From an uncultured Dehalococcoidia bacterium (lineage in GTDB: Bacteria; Chloroflexota; Dehalococcoidia; Lucifugimonadales; UBA3495): a stretch of DNA of 64,000 bases. The position numbers and the translations under genes were made by a program. Positions 52,021 through 60,078 of the stretch are shown here, one piece after another. Below the pieces are notes generated by a model. It saw only the letters and a program-made list of their open reading frames with translations. It did not search any database and was not told the DNA's origin. The stretch covers positions 1,405,936 to 1,469,935 of the forward strand of contig OY282565.1 of NCBI GenBank assembly GCA_958296445.1, given 5' to 3'. Each line of letters begins with the position of its first letter. The stretch's first letter is position 1.

Positions 52021-52596
52021 TTAGTGCTTGAGCAGATTTTCCACGTATTTCGCCAGAATGTCGGCCTCTAGGTTTACCCTGGCGCCAACGGATAGTGTTT
52101 CGAGGTTAGTATTGCGTAGAGTATATGGTATCACGGCTAGGGTGAAGGCCGCACTTTCTACTTTTACCACGGTCAAACTTATGCCGTCAACCGCGATAAA
52201 TCCTTTCTCGACGATGTAGGGCATCAGCCGTTGGGGGGCGTCAATCCCGAAAATGACTGAATCGCCGTCTTCCTCGATAGATGCGACGCGGCCCGTTTCG
52301 TCCACGTGGCCCTGGACGATGTGGCCGCCCATACGGTCGCTGGCGGCTAAGGCACGCTCTAGGTTCACTGCGCCGCCCGCCGACAGGTCGCCTAGGGAGG
52401 TGCGGCGCATAGTTTCCGGCGACAAGTCCACCGAAAACTCGGAATCGGACAGGGACACGGCGGTAAGGCAAGCGCCGTTGACAGCGATGCTGTCGCCCAG
52501 CTTCAGGTCGGACATCACTTTTTCGGCCCGAACCGTCATACCGTTGTTGCTGATGCTGACCACCGAGCCAACTTCTTCCACTATTCCGGTGAACAT
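52021..52596 (-). CDS. ribE: Riboflavin synthase alpha chain
   Basis: 191 residues made of two similar lumazine-binding domains. MFTGIVEEVGSV opens the first, GDSIAVNGACLTAV and the matching EKGFIAVDGISLTVV are the equivalent loops in each, and GHIVQGHVD joins them. It turns two 6,7-dimethyl-8-ribityllumazines into riboflavin. Between ribD and ribBA in the operon. Confidence 0.95.
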   Translation of the reverse strand: MFTGIVEEVGSVVSISNNGMTVRAEKVMSDLKLGDSIAVNGACLTAVSLSDSEFSVDLSPETMRRTSLGDLSAGGAVNLERALAASDRMGGHIVQGHVDETGRVASIEEDGDSVIFGIDAPQRLMPYIVEKGFIAVDGISLTVVKVESAAFTLAVIPYTLRNTNLETLSVGARVNLEADILAKYVENLLKH

Positions 52597-52611
52597 TGCT
52601 TGATTCTCCTG

Positions 52612-53724
52612 TCAAAGAGGGGGTGTCAGGGGGTAGCCGGTAATCAGCCAGTCTTCGCCAATCTGCCGGATGGAGGTTTTGTTTAGGCGCCGGGCTTGGG
52701 CCATCAGCTTTGCGCCGGCGCCCTCTACCGGGGAGGCGGCGTCGGCGCCGCCGATGATGACCGGGGCGACGAATGCCTGCACCTTGTCCACTAGGCCGCC
52801 GTCGAACAGGGATCCCAGCGTTTTGCCCCCGCCTTCCACCAGCAGGTTTACTATGCCGCGCCGCCCCAAGTCGGCCAGCACTTCGGCCGGGCAGACCAGC
52901 CCGTCGGCGGTGGCGTTTACACGGACGACATCCGCCCCGGCCTGCTCCAGCCGCCGCGCGTTGGCCGGGGGGGCGCCCGGCGTAGTGTAGACTAGGGTTT
53001 GCCCCGGCTGGCGCAACAACTGCGATTCCGGCGGCATCCGGCAATGGCTGTCCAGGGTCACCCGCACGGGCTGGCGGGGCAGGGGCCGGTTGTCGCTGTC
53101 CCGGGCGGTAAGCTGCGGGTCGTCGGCCAGCACGGTGTTGGCCCCCACCATAATGGCGTCGGTTTCGCGGCGCATTTGTTGCACCAGAGAGCGGGCGGGC
53201 GGGCCGGTCACCCACTTGGAATCGCCGGTTCTAGTGGCGATTTTGCCGTCCAGACTCATAGCGAACTTGGCGGTGACGAAAGGCAGCCCGGTGTTGATGT
53301 GCCTGGCGAATCCCTCATAGAGTTGGAGGGCTTCGCTGTGTTCCGGCGATGCGGCGGGCAGCAGCGAGACGGCGATTCCGGCGCGGCGCAGCTCGGCGAT
53401 GCCCCGGCCGGCTACAGCGGGGTTGGGGTCGGTGACCGCCACCACGACTTCGGAAACGCCGGCCTCGATGACGGCGCGGGTGCAGGGCGGAGTGCGGCCC
53501 CAATGGCAGCAGGGCTCGAGGGTAACGTACAGGGAGGCGCCCCGGGCTTTGGGGCCGGCCTGGTTCAGGGCGACGACTTCGGCGTGGGCCTGGCCCGGCG
53601 GGAGGGTGGCGCCGCGGCCTACGACGCAGCCGTTGTTTACCAGCGCCGCGCCCACGGCGGGGTTGGGGCTGGTGCTGCCCATCGCTTGCGTCGCCAACTC
53701 TATGGCCTGGCCCATAAAGCTCAT
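52612..53724 (-). CDS. ribD: Riboflavin-specific deaminase/reductase
   Basis: 370 residues. The deaminase half has the zinc motif HAEVVAL and [11 protein letters not shown]; the reductase half has [21 protein letters not shown] and [12 protein letters not shown]. It performs steps two and three of riboflavin synthesis. Start overlaps the dcd stop by 4 nt. Confidence 0.95.
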   Translation of the reverse strand: MSFMGQAIELATQAMGSTSPNPAVGAALVNNGCVVGRGATLPPGQAHAEVVALNQAGPKARGASLYVTLEPCCHWGRTPPCTRAVIEAGVSEVVVAVTDPNPAVAGRGIAELRRAGIAVSLLPAASPEHSEALQLYEGFARHINTGLPFVTAKFAMSLDGKIATRTGDSKWVTGPPARSLVQQMRRETDAIMVGANTVLADDPQLTARDSDNRPLPRQPVRVTLDSHCRMPPESQLLRQPGQTLVYTTPGAPPANARRLEQAGADVVRVNATADGLVCPAEVLADLGRRGIVNLLVEGGGKTLGSLFDGGLVDKVQAFVAPVIIGGADAASPVEGAGAKLMAQARRLNKTSIRQIGEDWLITGYPLTPPL

Positions 53725-54323
53725 CGGCCGGTTCCGGCGGCGTCTTGGGCCGGGTCGGGGCCGGGAAACTCGCGGGAGAAGCGGCTGGCCGTCGGGGTGG
53801 TCTGCCCTTGATATTTGCTGCCCAGCCCTTCCGAGCCGTAGAGCCGGTCGGCGGGAGTGGTTAGCCGCAGGTAGGAAATCTGGCCGATTTTCATTCCGTA
53901 ATACAGCGTGATGGGCAGACGGGCTAGGTTGCTCAACTCTAGGGTCAGGTGTCCTTTCCAGCCGGGGTCTACGAAACCGGCGGTGGAGTGAATCACCAGC
54001 CCGATGCGCCCCAGGCTGCTCTTGCCCTCCAGCCGCGCCACTAGGTCGCCGGGCAACTCGATATGCTCTAGGGTGCTGCCCAGCACGAATTCGCCGGGGT
54101 GCAGGATGAAGGGCGCGTCGTCGCTGATTTCGACGGTTTCGGTCAGGTCTTCCAGTCCCTTTTTGACGTCTATGTGGGGCCGCCTGGAATTGGTGAAAAC
54201 CAGCAGCTTGCGGTCGAGGCGGAGGTCAACGCTGGCGGGCTGGATGTCGGCCGGGTCGAGGGGGGAAATGACGATACGGCCGCTTTCCAGTTCCTCCTTA
54301 ATCGTCCGGTCACTCAATACCAT
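53721..54323 (-). CDS. dcd: dCTP deaminase
   Basis: 200 residues. [76 protein letters not shown] and [10 protein letters not shown] are the family sequence in order; E of [12 protein letters not shown] is at the active site. It makes dUTP (or, in bifunctional members, dUMP) from dCTP. First gene before ribD; also 37 nt after the HEPN/zinc-ribbon gene. Confidence 0.95.
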   Translation of the reverse strand: MVLSDRTIKEELESGRIVISPLDPADIQPASVDLRLDRKLLVFTNSRRPHIDVKKGLEDLTETVEISDDAPFILHPGEFVLGSTLEHIELPGDLVARLEGKSSLGRIGLVIHSTAGFVDPGWKGHLTLELSNLARLPITLYYGMKIGQISYLRLTTPADRLYGSEGLGSKYQGQTTPTASRFSREFPGPDPAQDAAGTGR

Positions 54324-54360
54324 ACCACCTGCACTTGTAGTTCCGCATATTTTCTCTCTC

Positions 54361-55023
54361 TCAGCTGAACAGTCTTGTGATCCAGTTCAGCACTGCGTCG
54401 AATATCGTTGGGTTCTTTGCCCGGTCGAAATTGTTCTCCCTGCCGCAGTTCCCGCAGATTACTGAAGTTCCTCCGTTCGCCAATGCGATCTTCGCGCTAA
54501 GGCTTGGGTTCCGGTTGTTGGTCCTGTCCGGTACTCTGCTTCCACAGCTTCCGCATTTTAGCTGTCCCTGCGTTCTGAGTTGCCGGTTGCTGTCTGGTTT
54601 GCGAGCTTGGCGGTTGTCCGGCTTGTGAGCCCGTCCGTTGTTTGGCTTTCTTCCAGTTTGTCTGTTTGCCCCTTGCGGTTTGACTGTAGCTTTTCCCGCT
54701 TTCTGGAATCCCTCTGTTAGTTCGTGTATATCTGCTATTCGGCGGTATGCCGTTGATGATTTTCCCTGTTGTTTGTCTCTGTGAGCGACTTGGTTTCTGC
54801 TGCCTCTGGCTGACCTTATTAAAGATAGGGTTATCCCGTGCGGCTGGAGTTTGGAATTGATCTGCCACCAGTTTTGTTGGCAGAATTTGAGTAATACAGA
54901 GGGATCTGTTGTATGTCGATAATTGCGGTTGATTCTTCTTAGAACGGGATTTGCTGCGTTAAGAAGTTCCACTAGAGCTCGGTCTGTTTGCATCCGGTTT
55001 TCATCTAATTTGCTTGTTGGCAA
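54361..55023 (-). CDS. Swt1-like HEPN protein with zinc ribbon
   Basis: 220 residues. The N-terminal part matches the Swt1-like HEPN layout ([46 protein letters not shown]) with R76-N-Q-V-A-H81 as the RNase-type Rx4H site. A basic, Gln/Asn/Lys/Arg-rich linker (115-155) follows. Then comes one zinc ribbon: C157-GS-C160 and C190-GN-C193. RNA cleavage or binding is likely but unproven. TTG start at 55023 behind GCGGAGAG. Codon use and lower GC differ from the rib genes. Confidence 0.75.
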   Translation of the reverse strand: MPTSKLDENRMQTDRALVELLNAANPVLRRINRNYRHTTDPSVLLKFCQQNWWQINSKLQPHGITLSLIRSARGSRNQVAHRDKQQGKSSTAYRRIADIHELTEGFQKAGKATVKPQGANRQTGRKPNNGRAHKPDNRQARKPDSNRQLRTQGQLKCGSCGSRVPDRTNNRNPSLSAKIALANGGTSVICGNCGRENNFDRAKNPTIFDAVLNWITRLFS

Positions 55024-55049
55024 TTTTCTCTCCGCCCCTTATTTTGTAG

Positions 55050-55076
55050 AAGTCCCCGGCGAGTTGCCGGGGACTT
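55050..55076. terminator. Perfect 11-bp hairpin
   Basis: AAGTCCCCGGC-GAGTT-GCCGGGGACTT sits between the stop of the 42-residue gene and the HEPN gene. Without a T run it may be an mRNA-processing or attenuator structure rather than a strict terminator. Confidence 0.65.
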
Positions 55077-55080
55077 TGTG

Positions 55081-55209
55081 CTATCCGAATATTTTTCGGT
55101 ACCGCCTGATTACGTCCGCTTTGTACCCTACCATTTCGTTGCGTTCTGTCTCTTTGCTCTTCCGTGGCTTCGGCTTGTTCTTGGCTTTGTTGCCTTTCTT
55201 CTTGGCCAT
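55081..55209 (-). CDS. 42-residue highly basic protein
   Basis: Starts MAKKKGNKAKNKPKPRKSKE and ends ADVIRRYRKIFG; 18 of 42 residues are Lys or Arg. The ATG at 55209 has AGGAAG 6 nt upstream, and the stop is followed directly by the 11-bp hairpin. It is too short for routine gene callers but has start, ribosome site and defined end. Such peptides may bind nucleic acid. It lies between the TPR and HEPN genes on the same strand. Confidence 0.55.
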   Translation of the reverse strand: MAKKKGNKAKNKPKPRKSKETERNEMVGYKADVIRRYRKIFG

Positions 55210-55335
55210 TGGCAGCTTCCTCGCTTTCTTAGGTTCTGGTTATTGTATCACCCTTCGTCCGCTCCCCGCAGGTTATGCATGGTTGCTATCCGTTAGGCTG
55301 TGGTTTTTTGTCTGGGGTCTTCTTTCTGGAACTTG

Positions 55336-56271
55336 TTACTGCTCGGTCGTGGTTCCTTCACTGCTTGCTTCAGACCCGTTAGCTGGATCATGCTCGGTGC
55401 CTGTATCCCGTAGGAGGGTTACCTGCTCAAGTGCCTCTTGGGCGTCTGGGTTGTTCGGCTTGAGTTCCAGAGCCTTGCTGAAATCGTTTATCGCTAGGTC
55501 GAGTTTTCCTACGAGTGTGTAGGCATAACCCCTTTTGTTGTGAGCTTCCGGGTAGATTGGGTCACAGCCCCCGAATCCCGAGCCCGCGATGGTATAGGTG
55601 CCCGAGTAGTCCGGGTTGAGTTCCAGGAATTTGCTGAAGTCTTCGATTGCCTGGTTGTAGTTCTTTGTTCCGAGGTGTACTTCTCCCCGGACAAAGTAGG
55701 CACGGGCGAAATCCGGGCTGAGTTCTATGGCTTTTCCAAGGTCGGCGATAGCCCGTTCGTGTTTTCCTATGAAGGTATGGAGGATGCCCCTTTGAAAGTA
55801 GACGCCCGCGCTGTCTGGTGCTACTCTCAGGACTTTGCTGAAATCGGCATCGGCTAGTCCATGCTCGCCTTTGGCTGTGTAGGCCACGCTCCGCTTTAGG
55901 CAAGCCCCTCGCGGGTAATAGACGGACACATTGTCTGGGTCAAGTTCTAGGACTTTGCTGAGGTCGTCAATCGCTAGGCCATACTCCCGTCCAGAGAGGT
56001 GGGCGCTACCTCGGGATTCGTACACATTTGCAAGGCTGGGATCCAGCTCCAGTGCCCGGCTGTAGCACTCGATCGCTTCGCTGTAGTCCTGTCCCCGAAG
56101 GGATGCATTTCCAAAACTGACGTCTCCCTGTTCCACGAAATACTCTGGTTCCCTGATGCTCCAGTCAATCCGGCGTTCGTACCCTATGCTGGACTGGTTC
56201 GTTGCTGACTCCGGGATTTCTGCTGGGTTGCTGGTATTTTCTTCCATTTCCTCTCCGAATGTTGTCTTCAT
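55336..56271 (-). CDS. TPR-repeat protein
   Basis: 311 residues with about six tetratricopeptide repeats from residue 45 on (for example SEAIECYSRALELDPSLANVYESRG, ERAIADLGKAIELSPDFARAYFVRG). Two repeats are widened by inserts (GACLKRSVAYTAKGEHG and TYTIAGSGFGGCDPIY). No signal peptide or enzyme domain, so it probably acts as a protein-binding scaffold. It may be the first gene of the small island that also holds the basic peptide and the HEPN protein. Confidence 0.85.
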   Translation of the reverse strand: MKTTFGEEMEENTSNPAEIPESATNQSSIGYERRIDWSIREPEYFVEQGDVSFGNASLRGQDYSEAIECYSRALELDPSLANVYESRGSAHLSGREYGLAIDDLSKVLELDPDNVSVYYPRGACLKRSVAYTAKGEHGLADADFSKVLRVAPDSAGVYFQRGILHTFIGKHERAIADLGKAIELSPDFARAYFVRGEVHLGTKNYNQAIEDFSKFLELNPDYSGTYTIAGSGFGGCDPIYPEAHNKRGYAYTLVGKLDLAINDFSKALELKPNNPDAQEALEQVTLLRDTGTEHDPANGSEASSEGTTTEQ

Positions 56272-56286
56272 CTCCCGAGTTTATCA

Positions 56287-56364
56287 TGTAGTCTCCGGCG
56301 GGATTAGAACCCGCGGCCTTCCGCGTAGGAGCCGGATTCTCTGGTCCTGCTGAGCTAGGGGGCT
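56287..56364 (-). tRNA. Degenerate tRNA-like sequence, anticodon CCT (Arg)
   Basis: The T-arm GCGGG-TTCTAAT-CCCGC is perfect and the anticodon arm TCCGG-CTCCTAC-GCGGA gives CCT with a G-G mismatch below the loop. The D-stem keeps three pairs. The acceptor arms do not match (AGCCCCC against CGGAGAC, 3 of 7 pairs) and no CCA is encoded. Most likely a tRNA pseudogene. Confidence 0.45.
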
Positions 56365-56370
56365 GGTATG

Positions 56371-56445
56371 TCCCCCCGGCGGAATTCGAACCCGCGGCCC
56401 GCCGGGTGGGAACCGACCGCTCTGTCCGCGGAACTTTTACTCTGC
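56371..56445 (-). tRNA. Degenerate tRNA-like sequence, anticodon CCC (Gly)
   Basis: T-arm GCGGG-TTCGAAT-TCCGC and anticodon arm GTCGG-TTCCCAC-CCGGC are good, and the D-stem GTTC/GAGC is of the Gly type. The 3' acceptor strand CGGGGGG has no partner at the expected 5' position (AGAGTAA). It lies 6 nt from the CCT-type sequence and shares GGCC-GCGGGTTC with it, so both may come from one source. Confidence 0.4.
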
Positions 56446-56676
56446 GCCGGGTTTTCCTCGGGGCTTGGGGCCTTGCGCCACAACTGGCAGGTGAGCACGC
56501 ACGTTAGCGGCGGTAGCAGGGTGTTCAGGACTCTACAGGCGATCCACAAGAGAAGCAAATCTTTGCGATATTTCCGGCCCGGTCAGATTTCGGCGGGGTT
56601 GGCGAAATTCTAGCAATCCCGGCCAATTCCCGCAAGTTACCGTTGACACAGCAGGCGTCGGTCATTCCTTAGTCGC
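56446..56676. other. Intergenic region without a recognisable gene
   Basis: Between the tRNA-like pair and the SIMPL lipoprotein gene. I see no open frame with coding character, no strong repeat and no clear promoter. Confidence 0.6.
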
Positions 56677-57648
56677 TTACGGATCGCTTGCGTCTTTCCG
56701 TTCCGGCTTGCCGATTAGGTAGACGCCCTGGACGGTGGCCGTGAACTCCAGCTCGCCGCCGGAGATGGAGGTGAGAACGTCGGCGCCTTCGGACAGGGCT
56801 ACGGCCCGCTCGTATACCGGCGAGGGCGGGATGTAGGCGTTTGCCTCGGACAGGGATGCTAGGCGGCCCAGCTTCACGCCGGAAAGCTCGGCCATCATTT
56901 CGGCTTTGCGTTGCATATCGGCTACGGCGTTGTCTAGGGCTTCATCCTGTAGCTCCCCGGGGTCTTGGAGGTCGAAGCTGACGCTGTTGACGCGGATCAG
57001 GTCGCCGGCGGCATCGGTCACTTGGTCAATGATTGTTCCGGTGTTCTCCAGATTACGGACTTTCACCGACACTTGGTTGGTTACGGCGTAGCCGGTCAAT
57101 ATCTCTTCCCAATCCTCCCAGCAGGATGGGACTTTTTCCGCATCCGGGGTTGCCGGGGCCGGGGGTTCGTCGAGGCAGCGGGTGACTCGCACGCTCCGGT
57201 AGCGGGGGCTGATGTTGAAGTAGCGGGTCTGGATGTCTTGGCTGGCGATTTCAGCTTGGGACAGAACATCCATTACGGCGGTCATAGCGGCCGCGGCGTT
57301 GGTTCGGGCTTCGGCGGCGGTGTCCTCGACGGATTCGACGCCGAGGCTGATGACGGCGATGTCGGGGGCGCCGCTGGCTGTGCCTTTGCCGGTGACTAGG
57401 AGTCCTTGAGGCCCTTGGTAAGGCCCCAGCCATTCTGCGTCCCAATCTTTCCCATCCATAGCCCGGGCCGTAGCCCAGCCGCCGGATTCCAGATTGGTCA
57501 TTGACATCATAGAGGACATCATGGAGCCTTCGGTGTCGTCATAACCGCCCATCAGCATATCGGCCATGCAGGCGGTGCTGAGGAGCAGGGCTAGGGCCGC
57601 GCCCAGCATCAGGAAACGCACTTTTTTGCCGCCGGTGAACTTGGTCAT
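56677..57648 (-). CDS. SIMPL (DUF541) domain lipoprotein
   Basis: 323 residues. The N-terminus MTKFTGGKKVRFLMLGAALA...LLSTAC is a lipoprotein signal with Cys27 as the likely lipidated residue. The SIMPL domain begins at TGKGTASGAPDIAVISLGVES and includes DIQTRYFNISPRY, GYAVTNQVSVKVRNLENTG, DEALDNAVADMQRKAEMMAELSGVKLG and the final strand ELEFTATVQGVYLI. A Met-rich stretch (MLMGGYDDTEGSMMSSMMSM) follows the Cys. The family is poorly understood, linked to stress tolerance or surface functions. Confidence 0.88.
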   Translation of the reverse strand: MTKFTGGKKVRFLMLGAALALLLSTACMADMLMGGYDDTEGSMMSSMMSMTNLESGGWATARAMDGKDWDAEWLGPYQGPQGLLVTGKGTASGAPDIAVISLGVESVEDTAAEARTNAAAAMTAVMDVLSQAEIASQDIQTRYFNISPRYRSVRVTRCLDEPPAPATPDAEKVPSCWEDWEEILTGYAVTNQVSVKVRNLENTGTIIDQVTDAAGDLIRVNSVSFDLQDPGELQDEALDNAVADMQRKAEMMAELSGVKLGRLASLSEANAYIPPSPVYERAVALSEGADVLTSISGGELEFTATVQGVYLIGKPERKDASDP

Positions 57649-57676
57649 TGGGGAACCTCCGATGCTTTCCGGTTGG

Positions 57677-58918
57677 TCAGCCCTGGAATGACGCCCGGCC
57701 GTCGAGCAGGGCGCGGGCCATTACGAACTTGTGGATTTCCGAGGTGCCGCCGCCGATGCGGGCGTGGCGCAGCAGGTGATACCAGTGGGCGATGGGCAGG
57801 TCCAGGGTTTCGCCGGCGCCGCCGAAAACCTGCATGATTTTGTCTATGCTGCGGCAGCCCCACTCGCCGGCGCAATACTTAATCATAGACGCTTCGACGC
57901 GGACGTCCTCGTCAGCGTCGGCGCGGGCGGCGGCTTCGCGGGTGGCGGCCCGGAGCGTCATAATGTCTATGTATACGTCGGTCAGCATCCATTGGATTGC
58001 TTGGCGGTCGGCGATGGGCCGGCCGTAGGTGACTCGCTGCTTGGCCCATTCGACGGCCATTTCTAGGGCTCGGCTGAGAATGCCTAGGGCCATAGAACCG
58101 CGCAGTAGCCGGTCGTGATGCACCAGCCACTTCTGGCCTAGGGTGAAGCCGCGCCCGACTTCGCCCAGCACCTTGGTTTGCGGCACGCGCACGTTGTCCA
58201 GCTTGACGGTGTGTTGCTGGGACTTGGTGGGGTTTATCCAGATGCGGATGGGTTCAAAGGACAGGCCGGGGCTGGGGTTGTCCACGATGAACATAGTGAT
58301 GCCGCCCCGCTGCCGCTTTTCCGGGTCGGTTACGGCCTGAACCAGGATGTAGTCGGAGCTGGCGGCCCCGGAGATAAAGGTTTTGGTGCCGTTGAGAACC
58401 CAGTCGTCGCCGTCGAGGACGGCGCGGGTCTGCATCATGCCGCCGGGGTCGGAACCGGCGTCGGGTTCGGTCTGGCCGAAGGCGTAGTGCAACTCGCCCC
58501 GGATGGAGGGGAGCAGATATTCCTGTTCCTGCTCCGGGGTGCAGTTGCCAATCATCATCATTGGCACCGGCGAGGTGGGCAGTTGCACTATGCTTTTGTG
58601 CACCTCTTCGTCCAGCACCACGTGGCCCAGAGCGCCCATCCCGCCGCCGCCGTACTCCTCGGGAACGAAGGAGGTATAAATGCCGGTGTCTTTGGAGATT
58701 TGATTCAGCCGGGCCCACTTTTCCTTGTCCAGCGTTCCCAGAATGCCCTGCAACGCTTCGGCGATGCCCCGGGGGGCGCCTTCGTCTTCTACGCCGTCTA
58801 GGGTGGGGTTAGCCAGATACTCCGCTTCCAGCGGCAGGCATTCGTCTTTGACGATTTGACGGATGGTCAGCTTCAGGGCGTCCAGCTCCGGGGGCAACCC
58901 TGCGTCTCCCGCAATCAT
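57677..58918 (-). CDS. Acyl-CoA dehydrogenase
   Basis: 413 residues of the FAD-dependent acyl-CoA dehydrogenase family. YAFGQTEPDAGSDPGGMMQTRAVLDGDDWVLNGTKTFISGA is the signature 1 region, and signature 2 is near QVFGGAGETLDLPIAHWYHLLRHARIGGGTSEIHKFVMAR. The base for alpha-proton removal is likely in this C-terminal region. ATG at 58918 has AGGAGG 10 nt upstream; the frame extends 20 codons further without a site. The acyl chain preference is unknown. It pairs functionally with the CoA-transferase at 6.9 kb. Confidence 0.92.
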   Translation of the reverse strand: MIAGDAGLPPELDALKLTIRQIVKDECLPLEAEYLANPTLDGVEDEGAPRGIAEALQGILGTLDKEKWARLNQISKDTGIYTSFVPEEYGGGGMGALGHVVLDEEVHKSIVQLPTSPVPMMMIGNCTPEQEQEYLLPSIRGELHYAFGQTEPDAGSDPGGMMQTRAVLDGDDWVLNGTKTFISGAASSDYILVQAVTDPEKRQRGGITMFIVDNPSPGLSFEPIRIWINPTKSQQHTVKLDNVRVPQTKVLGEVGRGFTLGQKWLVHHDRLLRGSMALGILSRALEMAVEWAKQRVTYGRPIADRQAIQWMLTDVYIDIMTLRAATREAAARADADEDVRVEASMIKYCAGEWGCRSIDKIMQVFGGAGETLDLPIAHWYHLLRHARIGGGTSEIHKFVMARALLDGRASFQG

Positions 58919-58997
58919 TGGATTCGTTCCTCCTAGAAAATGAGCGGTTGGCCCTGCGCTCAAAGGTATCGATATCACAAGGCGTTAGGTATCGGTA

Positions 58998-59189
58998 TCA
59001 GTGGAAAGGGCAGACGAACTTGAAGGCCGACACGGCAGCGTTATCGTTGCCGACGTCCTGGCCCGGCGCCGGTTCCGCTGCCGCCGTAGCCGTCGCGCTC
59101 CGCGTCTCACCCACGGCGGACACCCCGACGGCGATGACCGACAGGGTAAGCAGTCCGATGACGGCGATGGCGGCGATTCTGGCTTTCAT
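58998..59189 (-). CDS. Small exported protein, 63 residues
   Basis: A Sec-type signal (MKARIAAIAVIGLLTLSVIAVGVSA) is followed by about 38 Ala/Thr/Glu-rich residues ending FKFVCPFH. One Cys and a terminal His could bind metal, but this is speculation. Weak ribosome site (AAGG). It lies upstream of the acyl-CoA dehydrogenase in the same orientation. Confidence 0.55.
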   Translation of the reverse strand: MKARIAAIAVIGLLTLSVIAVGVSAVGETRSATATAAAEPAPGQDVGNDNAAVSAFKFVCPFH

Positions 59190-59381
59190 AGCACAGCCTT
59201 GGCGGGTAGGATGGTGTGCGCTTGCGGTTCAGCAATTCTATACCGGGCGGGGCGGCATTGCCACTGGTGGGGCTGTGAAATCGGGGGCCGTGGTTCACGG
59301 CGACAGGAAGCGGCCCGGTGGCCCGGGCGGTAGTGTAGAATAAAAGCGGCGCATCCGTGGCGCACCCGTAAGGAAAGGGAA

Positions 59382-59585
59382 ATGAAGCGGCAAGGTATAG
59401 TCAAAGGACAGACCATTGAATTCGATGAACCCATCGGCTTTCCCGAAGGCCAGTGCGTGGAGACGGACATTCGCCCGATAGGGGAAATCCTGTTGGAGCG
59501 ATACGGCTTTAAGCCTATACCGGCCGGGGGCAACCCGGTCACCAACGAGATGGTGAACGAACTCAGGGAAGAGTTGGGAATCTGA
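59382..59585 (+). CDS. Antitoxin partner of a PIN toxin
   Basis: 67 residues with a small beta N-terminus (KRQGIVKGQTIEFDEPIGFPEGQCVETDI) like AbrB/VapB-type or DUF104 antitoxins, and a C-terminal helix (NPVTNEMVNELREELGI) to bind the toxin. AAGGAAAGGG site. A TAGAAT -10 lies about 40 nt upstream. Its toxin starts 2 nt after the stop and is frameshifted. Confidence 0.7.
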   Translation: MKRQGIVKGQTIEFDEPIGFPEGQCVETDIRPIGEILLERYGFKPIPAGGNPVTNEMVNELREELGI

Positions 59586-59587
59586 TT

Positions 59588-60078
59588 TTGAGAGCGCTGT
59601 ATGACGTAAATGCTCTGATTGCCCTGCTCGACAGAAATCACGCCGCCCATACTGAGGTGTCTGCCTGGTTTGCCGGAAATATCGAACAGGGCTGGGCTTC
59701 TTGTCCCTTGACGCAGAACGGTTGCCTGCGCATCCTTTCGCAACCCCGGTATCCGAAGCCTTTGAGCGTTTACGCTCCGCTTTGTCTACTCCGTATCACC
59801 AATTCGTTGCTGACGACATCAGTCTGCTTGACGATACAATCGTGCGACGACAAAACTTGCTGAACCACAGGCAGTTGACGGATGTTTACCTGCTTGGCCT
59901 GGCAGTGACGCATAACGCGCGACTGGTAACACTGGACACCCGGATACCTCTGAGCGCAGTTAAGGGGGCGAGCGAAAAGACTGAATCAAAAGGTGTTCGT
60001 GTCTCCAAATTAAAGTCAACGCCTTCCCGGTGTGAGGGTTTTGAGAGCCCTATCTACTGCCTGATAAGCAGTATCTAA
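59588..60078 (+). pseudogene. VapC-like PIN toxin broken by a frameshift
   Basis: The first part reads MRALYDVNALIALLDRNHAAH, WFAGNIEQGWASCPLTQNGCLRILSQPRYP, then the frame is lost. After a shift at about 59745 it continues VSEAFERLRSALSTPYHQFV, DDISLL, QLTDVYLLGLAVTHNARLVTLDTRIP to 60078. Together these make one complete PIN domain. The break at GGTATCCGAA fits loss of one copy of a short direct repeat. The C-terminal tail overlaps the 3' end of the next, convergent gene. Confidence 0.85.

Noticed and set aside
54324..54360. FMN riboswitch upstream of the rib operon
   Set aside because: Only 37 nt separate dcd from the HEPN gene, and no RFN-like conserved boxes are present there or before ribE or ribBA.
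54923..55522. 199-codon plus-strand frame
   Set aside because: Antisense to the basic peptide and the TPR gene and interrupted by the hairpin; Leu/Phe/Ser composition is a shadow.
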